Shown one piece after another: positions 44,701-55,430 of a DNA stretch of 64,000 nt (positions are counted from its first letter, which is position 1; each line of letters begins with the position of its first letter). The stretch comes from Hemileia vastatrix (Eukaryota > Basidiomycota > Pucciniomycetes > Pucciniales > Zaghouaniaceae). The notes below the pieces were generated by a model that was not told the origin of the DNA, did not search any database, and saw only the letters and a list, made by a program, of their open reading frames with translations. The position numbers and the translations under genes were made by a program. The stretch is from positions 30,206,683 to 30,270,682 of the forward strand of contig JASXTE010000002.1 in assembly GCA_030280995.1 (NCBI GenBank), in the 5' to 3' direction.

Positions 44701-45337
44701 ACACAAAATCTCCTTTCGAAACTGTTTATGGAAGACATCCTCAATTCAATTCAATCCATGTAGGAACTAATCATCCTGCGGAACATTATCTTCGAATCAT
44801 ATCACGACTCCAAGAGGAATTTAATCAAATTTGGAATTAGTGGTTCGAAGGTACAAGGAACAGGCCGACAAACATCGAAAAACTGCTCCTTCTTTTAAAC
44901 CAGGCGACAAGGTATGGCTCGATGCACGGAACATTCAAACAACTCTACCATCAAAGAAACTGGCTGAAAAACGCTTGGGGCCATTTGAAATCGACTCTGA
45001 AGTCTCTAAAACTGCATTTCGACTCAATCTACCTTCTAAATGGCAGGCTATTCACCCTGTTTTTCACGTATCTCTCCTGGAACTGGCTCGAGAAACATAC
45101 CCGGGAAAGAACCAACCTACTCCGGAACCGGTCAAAGTAAAAGACCATCTAGAGTGGGAAGTAAGCCGTATCCTTGATTCAAGAATGCGCAAGGGGAAAC
45201 TTCAATACCTTGTGGAATGGGAAGGCTTCCTCGATGACTCAGACAAAACATCCTGGGAACCAGCCATTAATGTTTCTAACGCCCCTGAACTCCTAAAATC
45301 TTTTCATCTTAAATATCCTTTAAAACCAAAACTTTAA
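41706..45337 (+). pseudogene. Gypsy-C Pol: protease, RT, RNase H, integrase, chromodomain
   Basis: Protease is seen as LMDSGASISFVS (about 41845). RT runs from about 42590 to 43120 with [16 protein letters not shown] and catalytic FYLDDIL (near 42990). RNase H lies at about 43420-43790 (VETDASDYAIAGV, TDHNALKY). Integrase has an HHCC finger (44086-44215: HDSPLAGH...CYKC), the core residues D (VDRFSK region), D (ISDRGS) and E (NGQTERVN), then a GPF-type module (KRLGPFEIDSEV) and a chromodomain (about 45155-45310: YLVEWEGF...SWEP). Breaks: TGA 42582-42584, TAA 43011-43013, TAA 43872-43874 with a frame change, TGA 44080-44082, a frame change near 44708, and one more near 44825. Chromodomains direct integration to marked chromatin in known chromoviruses. 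Inactive but only lightly decayed. Confidence 0.9.
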
Positions 45338-45991
45338 AACTCTCTTTTACTTTTTTCTTTCTCTTTTTCTTCTTTTTTCTTTTTCTCTTTTCTTTTTTCC
45401 TTTTAAAATCTAAAACATCCTTACCTCTAAAAAATTCTTTTAATTTTGTTTTCTTCTTTATTCTTTTCTTTTCAAAAATTTTCAACTTTTTTTTAAAAAA
45501 AAATAATAAATAAAATTAAAATTAAAATAAAATAAAAATCAAAAAATAAAAATAAAATAAAATAAAATAAAATAAAGTTAAAATCTTTTTTTTTAAATTT
45601 ACTTCTTTCTCTTTTCCCTTCTCAATTTTCTATATACATTCTTTCTTTAAAATTTTCTCTTCCTCGAACTATCAAAATTCTCCACGAACATTACACGACC
45701 ATCTTTCTTGAACTTCACTTTAACTTCTAAATCACTCTTTAAAATTCTTCGAAACAAATTACTTCTTTCTTTCAAAATCCTTATAAAATTTTTATTTCTT
45801 CTTTTACTTTTCTTTCTTTTCTCTTTTCAAATAACTAAAATCCCTCAAATCTTCAATTAACAAACTTAAATAACAAATTTTTTTCTTTTCATTAAATTTT
45901 CTTTACAACAAATTTTTCAATCAACAATTTTTTTCTTTTCTTCTTCTTTCTTCTCTCATTCAAATCTTATAAAAAAATAAATATTAAAATT
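45338..45991. other. Gypsy-C T-rich/AT-rich spacer between converging genes
   Basis: No gene. Long pyrimidine runs on the plus strand, then A/T-only stretches. The 3' ends of pol (plus) and of the antisense gene (minus) face each other here, so both transcripts would end or overlap in this spacer. Confidence 0.6.
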
Positions 45992-47044
45992 CTAAATAAA
46001 ATAAAAATAAAATAAAATAACTAAATAAAAATTGTTTCTACATTCCTTTTTTCTTCTTTTCTCTTTTATCTTCTTCCGAACCAATCCCTTCATCTTCTCC
46101 AAAACTTCCCTTATCCCCTTTCTACATTTTTCAAAATTCTCTCCCTCTCCTACCGGAATCAATTCCCCAAGTTCCAGTAGCTCCTCGGCTATGTCAAAGG
46201 AAGCAGCATCGAAAATTTTATCGATCTCGCCGCTCAAGTCTTCAATAAATTTTGCTCGTCAAATCTGATAAGGCTTCTTTGACAATACTTGATTGAGGGT
46301 TTCTTCGTTTTCCTCCCTCGAGGTAACAGTTGGTAACCTATCCTCCACCAACACTGCCACTTCCACAGCAGTGGGTTCCACAAGGGTTGCTTCCACATTT
46401 GAAGCTCCCATCATAGGGACTTCGATAATGACATCTGAATTATAAAACAGGATCATCAGTAATTAAATTTATGAATTTTAAAAAAGTGAACTTAATTCGA
46501 AGATTGGGTCAACCTCCAAAAATAATTTAGGAGTGACTTTCTCTGCCACCTCCCTCTCCTCTTCATCATCTTCGATGTCAACCCGTCGTTTTTTCGGGGT
46601 TTTCCTTGAGATGGGAATTTCTTCTTCCTCCTCAACCAATTCTTCAACCTCCTCTTCGATGACCCGCCTCTTGCTCGCATCCCTAGTCACCCAGGTTGTC
46701 ACATCATCCTCAACTTCCTCCTCATTCTCCCCCACCAATTGATTGTCCCCAATGGACACATCCCAAATGTCCTCGACTACTTACTTTGTTTTGGGGATCA
46801 CCCAATACATCGTCTTACTAAACCGTCTCTCAATGTTGGAATTCTTTGCTAAGGCATCACACGCCACCCTTCTCCATTGGCAAAACTCGCACTTCTGGCA
46901 AGGCCCTCGTGTCGCCGTGCTCTCCACGCAAAAATACTCCATCGACTCGCAAGCCGTGCAAGTCTTTGAAAATTGCCGTGTAACAACACCCTCATCCGCT
47001 TTAAGGTGTGGAGGCGTGGGAGTCGGTGTAGGGAAATCTGTCAT
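45992..47044 (-). pseudogene. Gypsy-C antisense gene: zinc-cluster protein with acidic/NLS region
   Basis: Opposite in strand to gag-pol; starts at ATG 47044, 107 bp inside the 3' LTR. Exon 1 is 47044-46492, a 57-nt phase-1 intron follows (46491-46435, GT...TTCAG), and exon 2 is 46434-45992. The joined frame has 331 codons with two nonsense codons, TAA at 46783-46781 and TGA at 46261-46259; reading continues in phase through both. Near residue 29 begins CTACESMEYFC followed by GPCQKCEFCQWRRVACD, that is C-x6-C-x12-C-x2-C-x6-C with one additional upstream cysteine. Then come an acidic stretch and a basic nuclear-localisation-like motif (KTPKKRRVDIEDDEEE), and a basic helical C-terminus. The same cysteine spacing occurs in the antisense gene of Gypsy-B. 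A DNA-binding regulator is an inference. Confidence 0.7.
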
Positions 47045-47150
47045 AGTGAGTTAAAATAATAATAATAATAATTAAATAAATAGGAAGGAAAATTAGTGTA
47101 AGAAATATGTCTTACGCTCAATGGAGCTCGCGTTCTTATACCCGGGCATC

Positions 47151-47953
47151 TGTCACGCGCCACATGACACTCGAGGCAAAAGCAGCTCATTAAATCAATA
47201 ATAAGGATCTCAAATCCATACTTGAAGCGCAGAAAGCAATTTTCCATAGCAACTGCAACTTTCCTTTGTGTACTCGCTATTCAACTGCGCTAGTATAAAC
47301 TCTAAATCTAAATTAGTCAATTTCTCAATAGTGTGTCTTAGTCTTTTTCTCAATAAGCGACGCACAGCGCAATAATCAATATAATAGTACATTAAAAGGT
47401 TTATGAAATGTCTGTGGGCTATTAAGGGGTAGTGAGCATGGACGGAATGGTTAGTGTAGGATTAAGGGGTTAAGGGATGTTAGTGAGGGGGGTCCAGGTG
47501 TAACGGATATATTTTAAATGGTTTGTGGTGGGCGGAATAGTGGATGGGTATGAGGTCAATGCGAGGAGGAGTAAAGGATATAAAAAGGGTTGGGTTTTTG
47601 GTTTGATATTCCTTAGAATTAAATTATAAAATGTATTTATAGTTAATAGTGATAAAACTCTAAAGTGAAAATCATTATTATTGTATCTTTCCTTATTTTC
47701 TCAATAATCATTTCTAAATCCTAAATCTTTGATTGTTGAGTTTCCAACCCTTTGTGAGATCTTAAGAACTTTAATATTACCTTTCGATTATATTAGAGCC
47801 CTTCTCAAACATAACTCAAAGCAGTAGTTCTTCCTTCGAGTCATCTTCCAATCACTTCCTCAAACCATCCCTCTGTGCTTCAAAGAAGTATCTAAACCTT
47901 TCATCTCACTTGCAGGAACATCCTCGACCTTGTGCGTAGGTCGTCCGGTGACA
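47151..47953 (+). mobile_element. Gypsy-C 3' LTR (803 bp)
   Basis: Same length as the 5' LTR and near 97% identical by eye. Ends CCGGTGACA, followed by the GATGT duplication and by Gypsy-B2 gag. Confidence 0.95.
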
Positions 47954-50093
47954 GATGTGAAGTTTTTTCTAGAGCAGTTTGAGGCTTCTGGAAACGTGGA
48001 TGGTGCTTCTCACTTGGACATGGTGAAGCAAGTCATATTCTACATTGGTGACAGGTCTCCGGTGAAAGAGGTTGCTGCTATGGAGGGTTATAGGAGAAAG
48101 GATTGGAAAATGTTGTGTCTGAAGATGACAGACAGGTGGGGATCCAAGTACTTTATGGTGGATCTCAATATGATTGCAAGTGAATGGCAATCTTATAGAG
48201 GGGCAGACAGCATCCATACTTATAGGAAGTTTCTAGCTCAGTTGAAGCCAGTGGTGGACTATTTGGTTTCTATGCAGGAGTTTGAGAGTACTGAATCTGC
48301 AAGCAATATTTTCTGGTCTGCTCTTGCCAGGAATGGAAGAATAGATGTGCTGAATGAGCTGGCAAGGAAGGACAAGATGATGATTCATCTTAAAGGGAAT
48401 CAGATCTCGGCTGCTCTTTTTGTGGTGAAGAAGTTTGTGGAGGGTCATCTGAAACTTTTGGCAGTGGATTCTTGCCAAGAAGCTGTCAGAATTCTAGCCT
48501 TACTTTAGTTGTCTCTTCAGATCACTTGCAATATTTCATGTCCAAAATTAGAGACACAAATAAATCAATATATATATTTCTACTCAAACGTCACTCATTA
48601 GTCTATATCATGTCAAATAAATATAAAATAAACATATACATATGATTATATACTTAAAGAAGCTCTTCTTTTAAACCCTATAGTATTATAACCTATCCTG
48701 ATGATAATAGTGAGTATACATTGATTGTGACACTCATTCTTTTCGCTATCTTTGTTTTGCTCCATATTATCATCAGCCTGAGATCCTTCGCACTGCGTCG
48801 TATTATTTTAAGTTGGGTAGACTGTTCCCCGCCTCATCAAGACGAGTTGACTGTGTGCCTTGCATCCATCATTGAGCCAGGTAGACTGTGTGCCCTTTGC
48901 TCTCATAATCATCAAATTCGGGTAGAGTGTTCCCCGCATCTTTATTAAAATCGGATTGATTGTTCCCCGTTTCACATTCTCTGCACGGGTTGATTGTTCA
49001 CCGTTTCCCATCTCATTTTAATCGCTGGATCATCCTTCCGCTCAACTATATTTCTCTTGGCCATCCCCGAGCTCATTCCATTCTATAATTACAATTAATA
49101 TTAAGTCATTAATATCAAAAACCTAACAGAAGCTAGCACTAAGTATGTTAGCAAGGTCAGTGAAGTTTTTCTGAAGATGTGGAGTAATCTAGGAAGAATG
49201 AAAGTGTGAACAAGGGAAAGGCTCCTGAGAAGCCTAAAGAGGTTTATCCAGTAGTGGGAGCAGTTAGTTGATCTGACAAAACAGCTACATATTTTTGTTC
49301 AGGAATATCAGAAGGCGAATAAGTCTCCTTCTCAGCCTAGAGATTTTAAAATGAGGGTTGTTAGGAGTGATCCTTGGGTCTGCTCTTATTGCAGCAGGAA
49401 GGGCCACAAGTACAATGATTGTTGCGAACTGAATAGGGATGTGTCTGATAGGAAAGTGGAATTTGATGGGAAAGTGTTCAAGTTCCAAGATAGTTCTTTT
49501 GTGAAGCCTTATGATGGTCAGGCTCCAGTGGACTTGGTGAGAAGGAGACATAATTTTGAATCAAGGAGGCCAAGGTTTGAGGACTTTCCTAATGAGGCTT
49601 TTTCTTCTGGTAAATTTGGAGATGAAGGTAAGGGAAAAGAAAAGGAGGCCAATAGAGTCTCATTTACATCTTACTTTAATGGTTTGGAGTCATATTCTTG
49701 TGGTGGAAAGTCAAGTGAGAAATGCTTGTCTGGTGTTTATGGTGTGGAAGCAGGAAGTTGGGAAGGCCTAAGAGTAGTGCTCAGGCCCAAAAAAAGCCTA
49801 AGGCTTCAAAGGTGGATCCTAAGCTGAGTGAAGCTATGAAGAAGTAAAGCAAAGAGATCTGTATAAAATTCAGAAGGGTATAGCTTTTATGGGCCCCCTA
49901 GTTTTGAAGAATTGGACATGAATGATGATCCAATACCTGTGGATGTTGATTTGTACAATACAGAGGATGTCCCTTTGGCTTCATTTCCAAAGACTGCTGG
50001 AGTTAAAGGGTCTGGGTAGGGATCTGGTTTGGTTCCTGTTGAAGGTAAACTGTTTGTGGTGCTGGTCCTCAGGAATCTTCTAGGACCAAGTTA
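47954..50093 (+). pseudogene. Gypsy-B2 Gag continuation: capsid and zinc knuckle
   Basis: From GATGTGAAG the frame reads DVKFFLEQFEASGNVDGASHLD and stays open to the solo LTR at 48484. It resumes in the same phase at 49134 (ASTKYVSKVSEVF) after one copy of the GAAGC target duplication. Stops and frame changes follow (about 49205-49345), then an open piece with a perfect zinc knuckle, CSYCSRKGHKYNDC (near 49380-49420). The Gag is clearly related to that of Gypsy-A. The protein was broken by two insertions as well as by point mutations. Confidence 0.8.
48484..49128. mobile_element. Solo LTR (645 bp), TSD GAAGC, inside Gypsy-B2 gag
   Basis: Starts TGTCAGAATTC and ends CCTAACA; GAAGC lies at 48479-48483 and 49129-49133. 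Removing it with one GAAGC restores the Gag reading frame. It is richer in GC than its host and contains about five copies of a GGGTAGACTGTTCCCCG-like unit between 48815 and 49010. No internal element sequence remains, so it is a recombination product of a further LTR family not otherwise seen in the window. Confidence 0.85.
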
Positions 50094-50640
50094 GTGAAGC
50101 AAAGAGCTCACTTTGAGAGGCCAGTGGTTTCTGGCCAATTTAATTCTGTGGACTCTGTCCTGGAAAGGATGAATCAGGGTCAGGTTTACTTTAATTATGG
50201 GGAGTTGTATGCTATCAGTCCTGGGTTGGCTGATAGGTGGAAAAAGTTGTTGACCAGGAGAAGGGTTTCCTCTGGGGAGGTAGAATACATTTGTGATTCT
50301 GCCAAAAAATTTGGTGAGGGTTTGGAAACTCATTTTTCTTTGCCTCTGGGTTATGTCAATGTCACTCTGAATGGCAGGGAGGCTAGAGCATTGGTGGATT
50401 CCGGCTCTCATATTCGCCTGATTTCTTTGTTTGAGGCAACTCATCTGGGCCTCCCCATCAAAACAGGAATTGGTGGAAATTTGTGAGAGATTGGTGGCCA
50501 TGTAACTAAATTGGTTGGCACATCTGAGTTTGTAAAGTTAGATTTTGGTTGAGCCTCAGGAAAGGTTCATTTTTACATTGCCAAAGGAACAGTAAAAGCT
50601 GTTTTGGGTAGGCCATTCTTAATGGATTTTCAAGAAAAAA
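50094..50640 (+). pseudogene. Gypsy-B2 aspartic protease
   Basis: The open piece 50094-50486 contains GYVNVTLNGREARALVDSG and the following SHIRLISL: catalytic D-S-G in the strand context of retropepsins. It is alignable with the Gypsy-A protease (NGKQIKALVDTGSQINVVS). After a TGA at 50484 the homology continues (KLVGTSEFVKLDF, then VLGRPFLMDF near 50605), so the domain is complete but broken by stops. Confidence 0.8.
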
Positions 50641-52250
50641 ATTAGCTATCAATTTTATTTGAAAATCAGTTTGGAGTTGACTGGTGAAGATGAAAGGAGG
50701 CTTAACATGAGGTTATTATCCCCTGGAGAGGATAGTTTGGAGACCAGGCCTGGTTTGTCTTCAATGTACCAGTGCATGGATTGTTGTTGGAGAATAAGAG
50801 AAGTGGGTTCTGACTCTGGTTTTTTGGAGTGTGGCTCAGGCTCTAGTGGGAGTATCTCTTTTTTAGAGTTATGAGTGCTGATCACCCTAGTGATACAACC
50901 TCTCCCCAAGATGAGGAAATCACAGTTTATAGTAGGTCAGCTCTCTTGGGGACATACCAAGTGGATTTTCAACTTTATCTTTTTAATTTTTCTCTTCTCT
51001 GAAAGTATTCTTCAAGTTTTTAATCTAGTATCTGTTCTCTCTCAAGATTCTCTATTATTTCTAATTTAAGTTCAAATAACAAGATTGGTTATATATCTTT
51101 ATTGAAAGATATATTAAAAAGCTGTGTAGTGGTGAGATAGAGGTCTAAAAGTAAGTCCTCCTATTTGTGCACCACTAAGTTTTCTTCTACGCCTTTCAAT
51201 AAAATTACCTTGGCAATGCCTATGAGCATTGGGGAAACCCCTGGTTATTTTTGTAGTTTAGAAGAAAACTCAATAAAAGAACATAAAAATTTTAAGGTAA
51301 TCAAAGAAAATCAAGAAAAAAATCTAAAGATAATTAAAAAAGAAGACAAGAAACATTTTTGTGAAGATCAGCAAGATCAATTTTTGGGTCTCCAGCATGA
51401 GGATGAACTGAAAAATTTTTTGAATAAAGAATATCATCAAGATCAATTTTGGGCCTCCAGAATGAGGTTAAACTGCACAAAATTTTAAAGAAAGAAGATC
51501 ATCAAGATCAATTTTTGGGCCTTCAGAATGAAGATAAACTGCACAACTTTAGAAGATGTGATTCAGCAGATGATCCAAGATTTGAAGTTTTGAAGATGGA
51601 TGTGAGGATGAAGATGTGGAATCGTGGAATATTTTTGGAGTGACAAGATTGGGGTATAAAATTAAGTCTTCCTAATTGTGCACCACTAGGGTTTCTTCTA
51701 CACCTTTCAAAAACATTACCTCATCCACAGATGTGAGGAATGGGAAAACCATTGGTTTTTGTTCTAGGTCTGGTGGTGAGGATGTCCTGAAGATCCCTCA
51801 ATTTGAAGGTGGAGCTTAAAATTATAAGAAGGTAGCGAAGAAGATTTGGCCTGTCAATGAGCCTATGAAGATGTGTTTGAATCCTCATTTGAAGAGGCCT
51901 TCTTTTTAAAGAGATCTGTACTGTACTCCTCTGGTGAAGAGTCCTCCTGATTTTTTAGAGACAGCTAGGGTGACTGTGGAAAGGTAAATGTTGTTAATTT
52001 TTGTCCTGATGGGTGGTATTCTGATAAGGAAAATATTTTGTTGTTGCATGTTATTGTGCTGAGGGAGAAAGCAGTTGAATTTGTTGAAGAGGAAAGGGGG
52101 GTGTTGAAACACTCTTATGGGGAACCTTACCTGACTTCTGTGGTTTGTCACAAACCTTGGCAAATCAAACCTATTCCAACTCCAGCTGCTATCAGGGATG
52201 ATTTTGTAAAGATTGTTAGGGAAAGAGTCAAGACTGGCTTATACAAAAAA
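50641..52250 (+). pseudogene. Gypsy-B2 protease-RT linker with internal repeats
   Basis: Counterpart of 13198-14640. A block at 51119-51255 recurs at 51625-51768. Between them, three units beginning near 51366, 51430 and 51499 encode HQDQFLGLQNEDKL-like peptides. The final part (51960-52250) encodes the pre-RT region (LLHVIVLREKAVEFVEEERG). No catalytic domain. Confidence 0.65.
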
Positions 52251-53334
52251 TAAAAATCTTGTTACTCAGGTCCAGTTTTCTGTGTAAAGAAGCAGAACAG
52301 GAAGCTGAGAGTGGTTCATAATCTTAGAGACTTGAAACAAGTCACTATCAAGGATGCTAGTATGCAGCCAAGTTCAGAGGAATTTGTTGAAGCTTTTGCT
52401 GGAAGGGTGTGTTATGGTTTGAGTGATATTATGGGTGGTTTTGATAAAAGGAAATTTCATATGGATTCACGGCCACTTACAACTTTTTAGACTCCTCTGT
52501 GAAGATTTCAGCTCACTAGGTTTCCTCAAGGAGAAAATAATTCAGTAGCAGTATATCAAGCACAAATGGCTTTGATTTTACAGGATGAGGTTCCTACTCA
52601 TGCTGTTATTTTTATTGATGATGGTGGAATCAAAGGACCGTCCACTGATTATGGGAATGAGGTGCTGAAGGAGAGCCCAGGTATAAGGAGATTTGTTTGG
52701 GAATATGCATTTACTCTAGAGAGAGTATTGTTTAGGATTAAAGAGTCTTGTTTGACTATCTCTGGGTCAAAGTTTTGTTGTTGTGTTCCTGCTCTGGAAA
52801 TTTCGGGTCATGTGGTATGTAAATAGGGAAAGATTATTGAAAAGTAAAAGTTTAATAAAATTCAGTCATGGACAAGAACTAAAAATACTACTGAAGTGAG
52901 GGAATTTTTGGGGGTTTGTGTGTATGTCAGATGTTTTATTAAAGATTTTTCTTTTTTGGCTTCACCTTTAAGGAGGCTGACCAAGAAAGATAAAGAGTGG
53001 GAATTGACTGAAGAGTGTGAAAATGTTCTTCAGAAGTTGAAAAAGGTGGTTGGTAAAGATATTCTTCTTTACAAGTTGAAGTATGGTGTGGTAGCTGGAA
53101 AAATTTATCTGGAAGTGGACTCAAGTTATATTGCTTCTGGTGCTGTTTTGTCTCAGGAAGATAAAACTGGGAATTTCAGGCCAGTAATCTATGAGTCTGT
53201 GGTATTTTATGAGGTTGAATCTAGATATTCTCAACCTAAGTTGGAATTGTTTTGTGTAGCACAAATTTTGAAGAAGCTGAAAACTGTTTTGTGAGTGAAG
53301 CATTTTAAGCTTCAGGTGGATGCAAAGTCTTTCA
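52251..53334 (+). pseudogene. Gypsy-B2 reverse transcriptase and RNase H
   Basis: RT begins with GPVFCVKKQNRKLRVVHNLR (about 52270). Its catalytic box is FIDDGG (near 52615) and its thumb and connection include FSFLASPLRRLTKKD. RNase H keeps its first aspartate (LEVDSSYIASGAVLSQ, near 53110). Stops at about 52488, 52500, 52825 and 52848 break the frame. The RNase H is cut at 53334 by the small TIR element. Confidence 0.82.
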
Positions 53335-53591
53335 CCACCCAATATGGGGGGCGGACTTGCTAGCAAGTCAACAACCTTGGACTCAAACTCACCACAGATT
53401 GAACACACATTGAGCTATTGATAAAGGAAACATACAATCAGGGATGAACACCACTCAGCAGAACAGTTTTAAGTGGGTGTTGAAGTAGAGTTCACTATGG
53501 GCTCAGTATGAGTTCAGTTTAAGTTCCACCTTAGTTCTATCTGAGTTCAGGTTGAGGACTTTCTAGAAAGTCCACCCCCTATATTGGGTAG
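53335..53591. mobile_element. Small TIR element (about 257 bp) in Gypsy-B2 RNase H
   Basis: Absent from the corresponding site in Gypsy-B1 (about 15690-15720). The ends are inverted over 35 bp (CCACCCAATATGGGGGG... and ...CCCCCTATATTGGGTAG) with four mismatches. Each end contains its own 16-bp perfect palindrome, GACTTGCTAGCAAGTC on the left and GACTTTCTAGAAAGTC on the right. The interior holds several GAGTTCA repeats. The target duplication lies in a T run and is ambiguous. Confidence 0.8.
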
Positions 53592-55430
53592 TTTTTGGTT
53601 CAAATAATAAACACACCTAGTCTATCAAATGCTCCAATGAAAAGGTGGGTGGCATTTTTTCAGCATTTTTCTTTTAGCCTGGTACACAAACCTGGAAAAA
53701 CTTTTACAATGCCTGATGGATTATAAAGGAGCCCACCCACAGATGAAAATTCTTATTTTGAAGAATTTGATGAAGATGTCCCAGTGGTTAGGGCCAGCAA
53801 AAAGGGTTCTTAATATTTTTCTCTCCTTTCCCATAAGTCTAAACTGCAAGATGATTCTCTCCACCCACAAGAGGTTAAACTGGCTGGATCTAATCTTGAT
53901 TGTGGTGATCAGGGTGCTTTTATGCATGAAGATGAAGCTGTTGTTTGGCAAGGCTTAAAATTGGAAAATGGTGTTTTTGTTAGTGAACTGAATTATCTTA
54001 AGATTCAGTGTAAGGAAAAGGATATACCAAAATTTAGGGATTGGTGTCCTAGTTGGGCTGGTCAAGTATCTCATGAGCACACTGGAGATTTTTATGACAG
54101 GGTTAAACCCTTGGATGTTGTTTTGTTGTATTTTTAAGATGAGAATCGGGGTCATTCTGGGTTTTATTTTACTAGGGTTTAATATATGTTAACCTTAGAG
54201 ATTCCAGATAGTTGTGATGATTATACTTGAGTAGCAATCAAGAAGAAGAGTCCTGACCTCTATGTTTCAGGAAGAAGGTCCATGAGGAGGAGACATCCAT
54301 ATCCTCAAGTAGTTTTGACTCAGAAGGAGGGTCAAGAGCTGGTGTTGAAATCTTTGCATGAAGACCTTGGTCATAGAGGCTTTGGGAAGACTTATAGAAG
54401 AGTAGCAGACAGATTTTGGTGGCCAGGTATGAAGTTGGCTGTTCAGGGTTTGTTTCAATCTTGTGAAGAATGTCAAAGAAGAAGTCACTTGAAACCTTAA
54501 GAGGTTGGCCATGCTACTGGTGAATTAACTGTGTTTAGAAGAGTCAGTGTGAATGCTGTTCATATCAAAGAGGGCAGGTATAAATAATTGCTTGTTGCCA
54601 GGGATGATTTTTCTGGTTGGGTTGAGGCAGTGCCTCTGGTTAATTTTACTACCAATAATGTGGAAGAGTTTTTAAAGAAGGAATGGGTAATTAGATATGG
54701 GTTGATGAAGTTTCTGACTGTTGATTGTGAACCAGAGTTTGGGGCTGAATTCAATCAAGCTGTGGAAAGTATTGGTTATTAAGTAAGAGTGGCTAAACCT
54801 TATTATCCTGAAGCTGAAGGAATGGTTGAAAGAGGCCATAAAGTTATCAAGAATTTTTTGGAGAAGATTTGTTGAGATAGTGCTGAAAAGTTGAGGCATT
54901 ATTTAACCTTGGTGTTATCTTCTGATAGGGTCACTGGGAAAAGGACAACTGGCTATTCCCCTTATGAATTAATGTCTGTGGAGAATGCTGTCTTACCAGT
55001 GGATTTGAAAGCTTTCTCTTATCTTGGAATGCATTGGGATGATTTGTGCTCAACAGAATATTTTCTCTGTGCCAGGATGCAACAGTTGGAATGAAGAGAG
55101 AAATTTCAAGAAAATGCATACTCAAGAATCATGAAGATAAGAGATCAATCAGTAAGATACTGGGACAATGAGTTGGCTCATAGACTCAGGAATCCCTTGA
55201 AACCTGGTTGTTTGGCTTTGGTGTATAATATAATTTTGGAGAGTCAGTGGGGAAAAATGTTTTCTAAAAGATGTAATGAACCTTAAAGAGTTAGATCTCA
55301 GGTGTCTGGAGTTTCTTATTTTTTTGGTGGAGTTAGATGATTCAGTCTTGAAGAAGAGAGTTTCTGATGATCAGGTGAAGAGATTTTACCCAAGAGGCAC
55401 TAGAAGTGAAGAAGATTGACCCTGCAATGA
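53592..55430 (+). pseudogene. Gypsy-B2 integrase
   Basis: The HHCC zinc finger is at about 54355-54480 (LHEDLGHRG...CEECQ). The core retains all three acidic residues: D in ARDDFSGWVEAVPL (near 54600), D in LTVDCEPEFGAEF (near 54720) and E in EAEGMVERGH (near 54830). The C-terminal domain ends with RLRNPLKPGCLALVYN (near 55190-55230). Stops at about 54500, 54587, 54780, 54873 and 55093 break the frame. Unlike Gypsy-B1 it keeps the D-D-E triad. Confidence 0.82.

Larger units (their letters stand above)
39643..47953 (+). mobile_element. Gypsy-C: full-length chromodomain Ty3/gypsy element (8311 bp), TSD GATGT
   Basis: Two 803-bp LTRs (39643-40445 and 47151-47953) start TGTCAC and end GTGACA, with GATGT on both sides. 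By eye they differ at about 24 of 803 positions, near 97% identity. Inside: gag (40522-41709), pol in the -1 frame (41706-45337) with a C-terminal chromodomain, a 650-bp T-rich spacer, and an antisense gene (47044-45992). It sits in the gag of Gypsy-B2 and is the younger element. No purine-rich tract is obvious before the 3' LTR. Confidence 0.95.

Noticed and set aside
46532..46742. Ser/Thr-rich plus-strand open stretch near the Gypsy-C 3' LTR
   Set aside because: Complement of the acidic region of the antisense gene.
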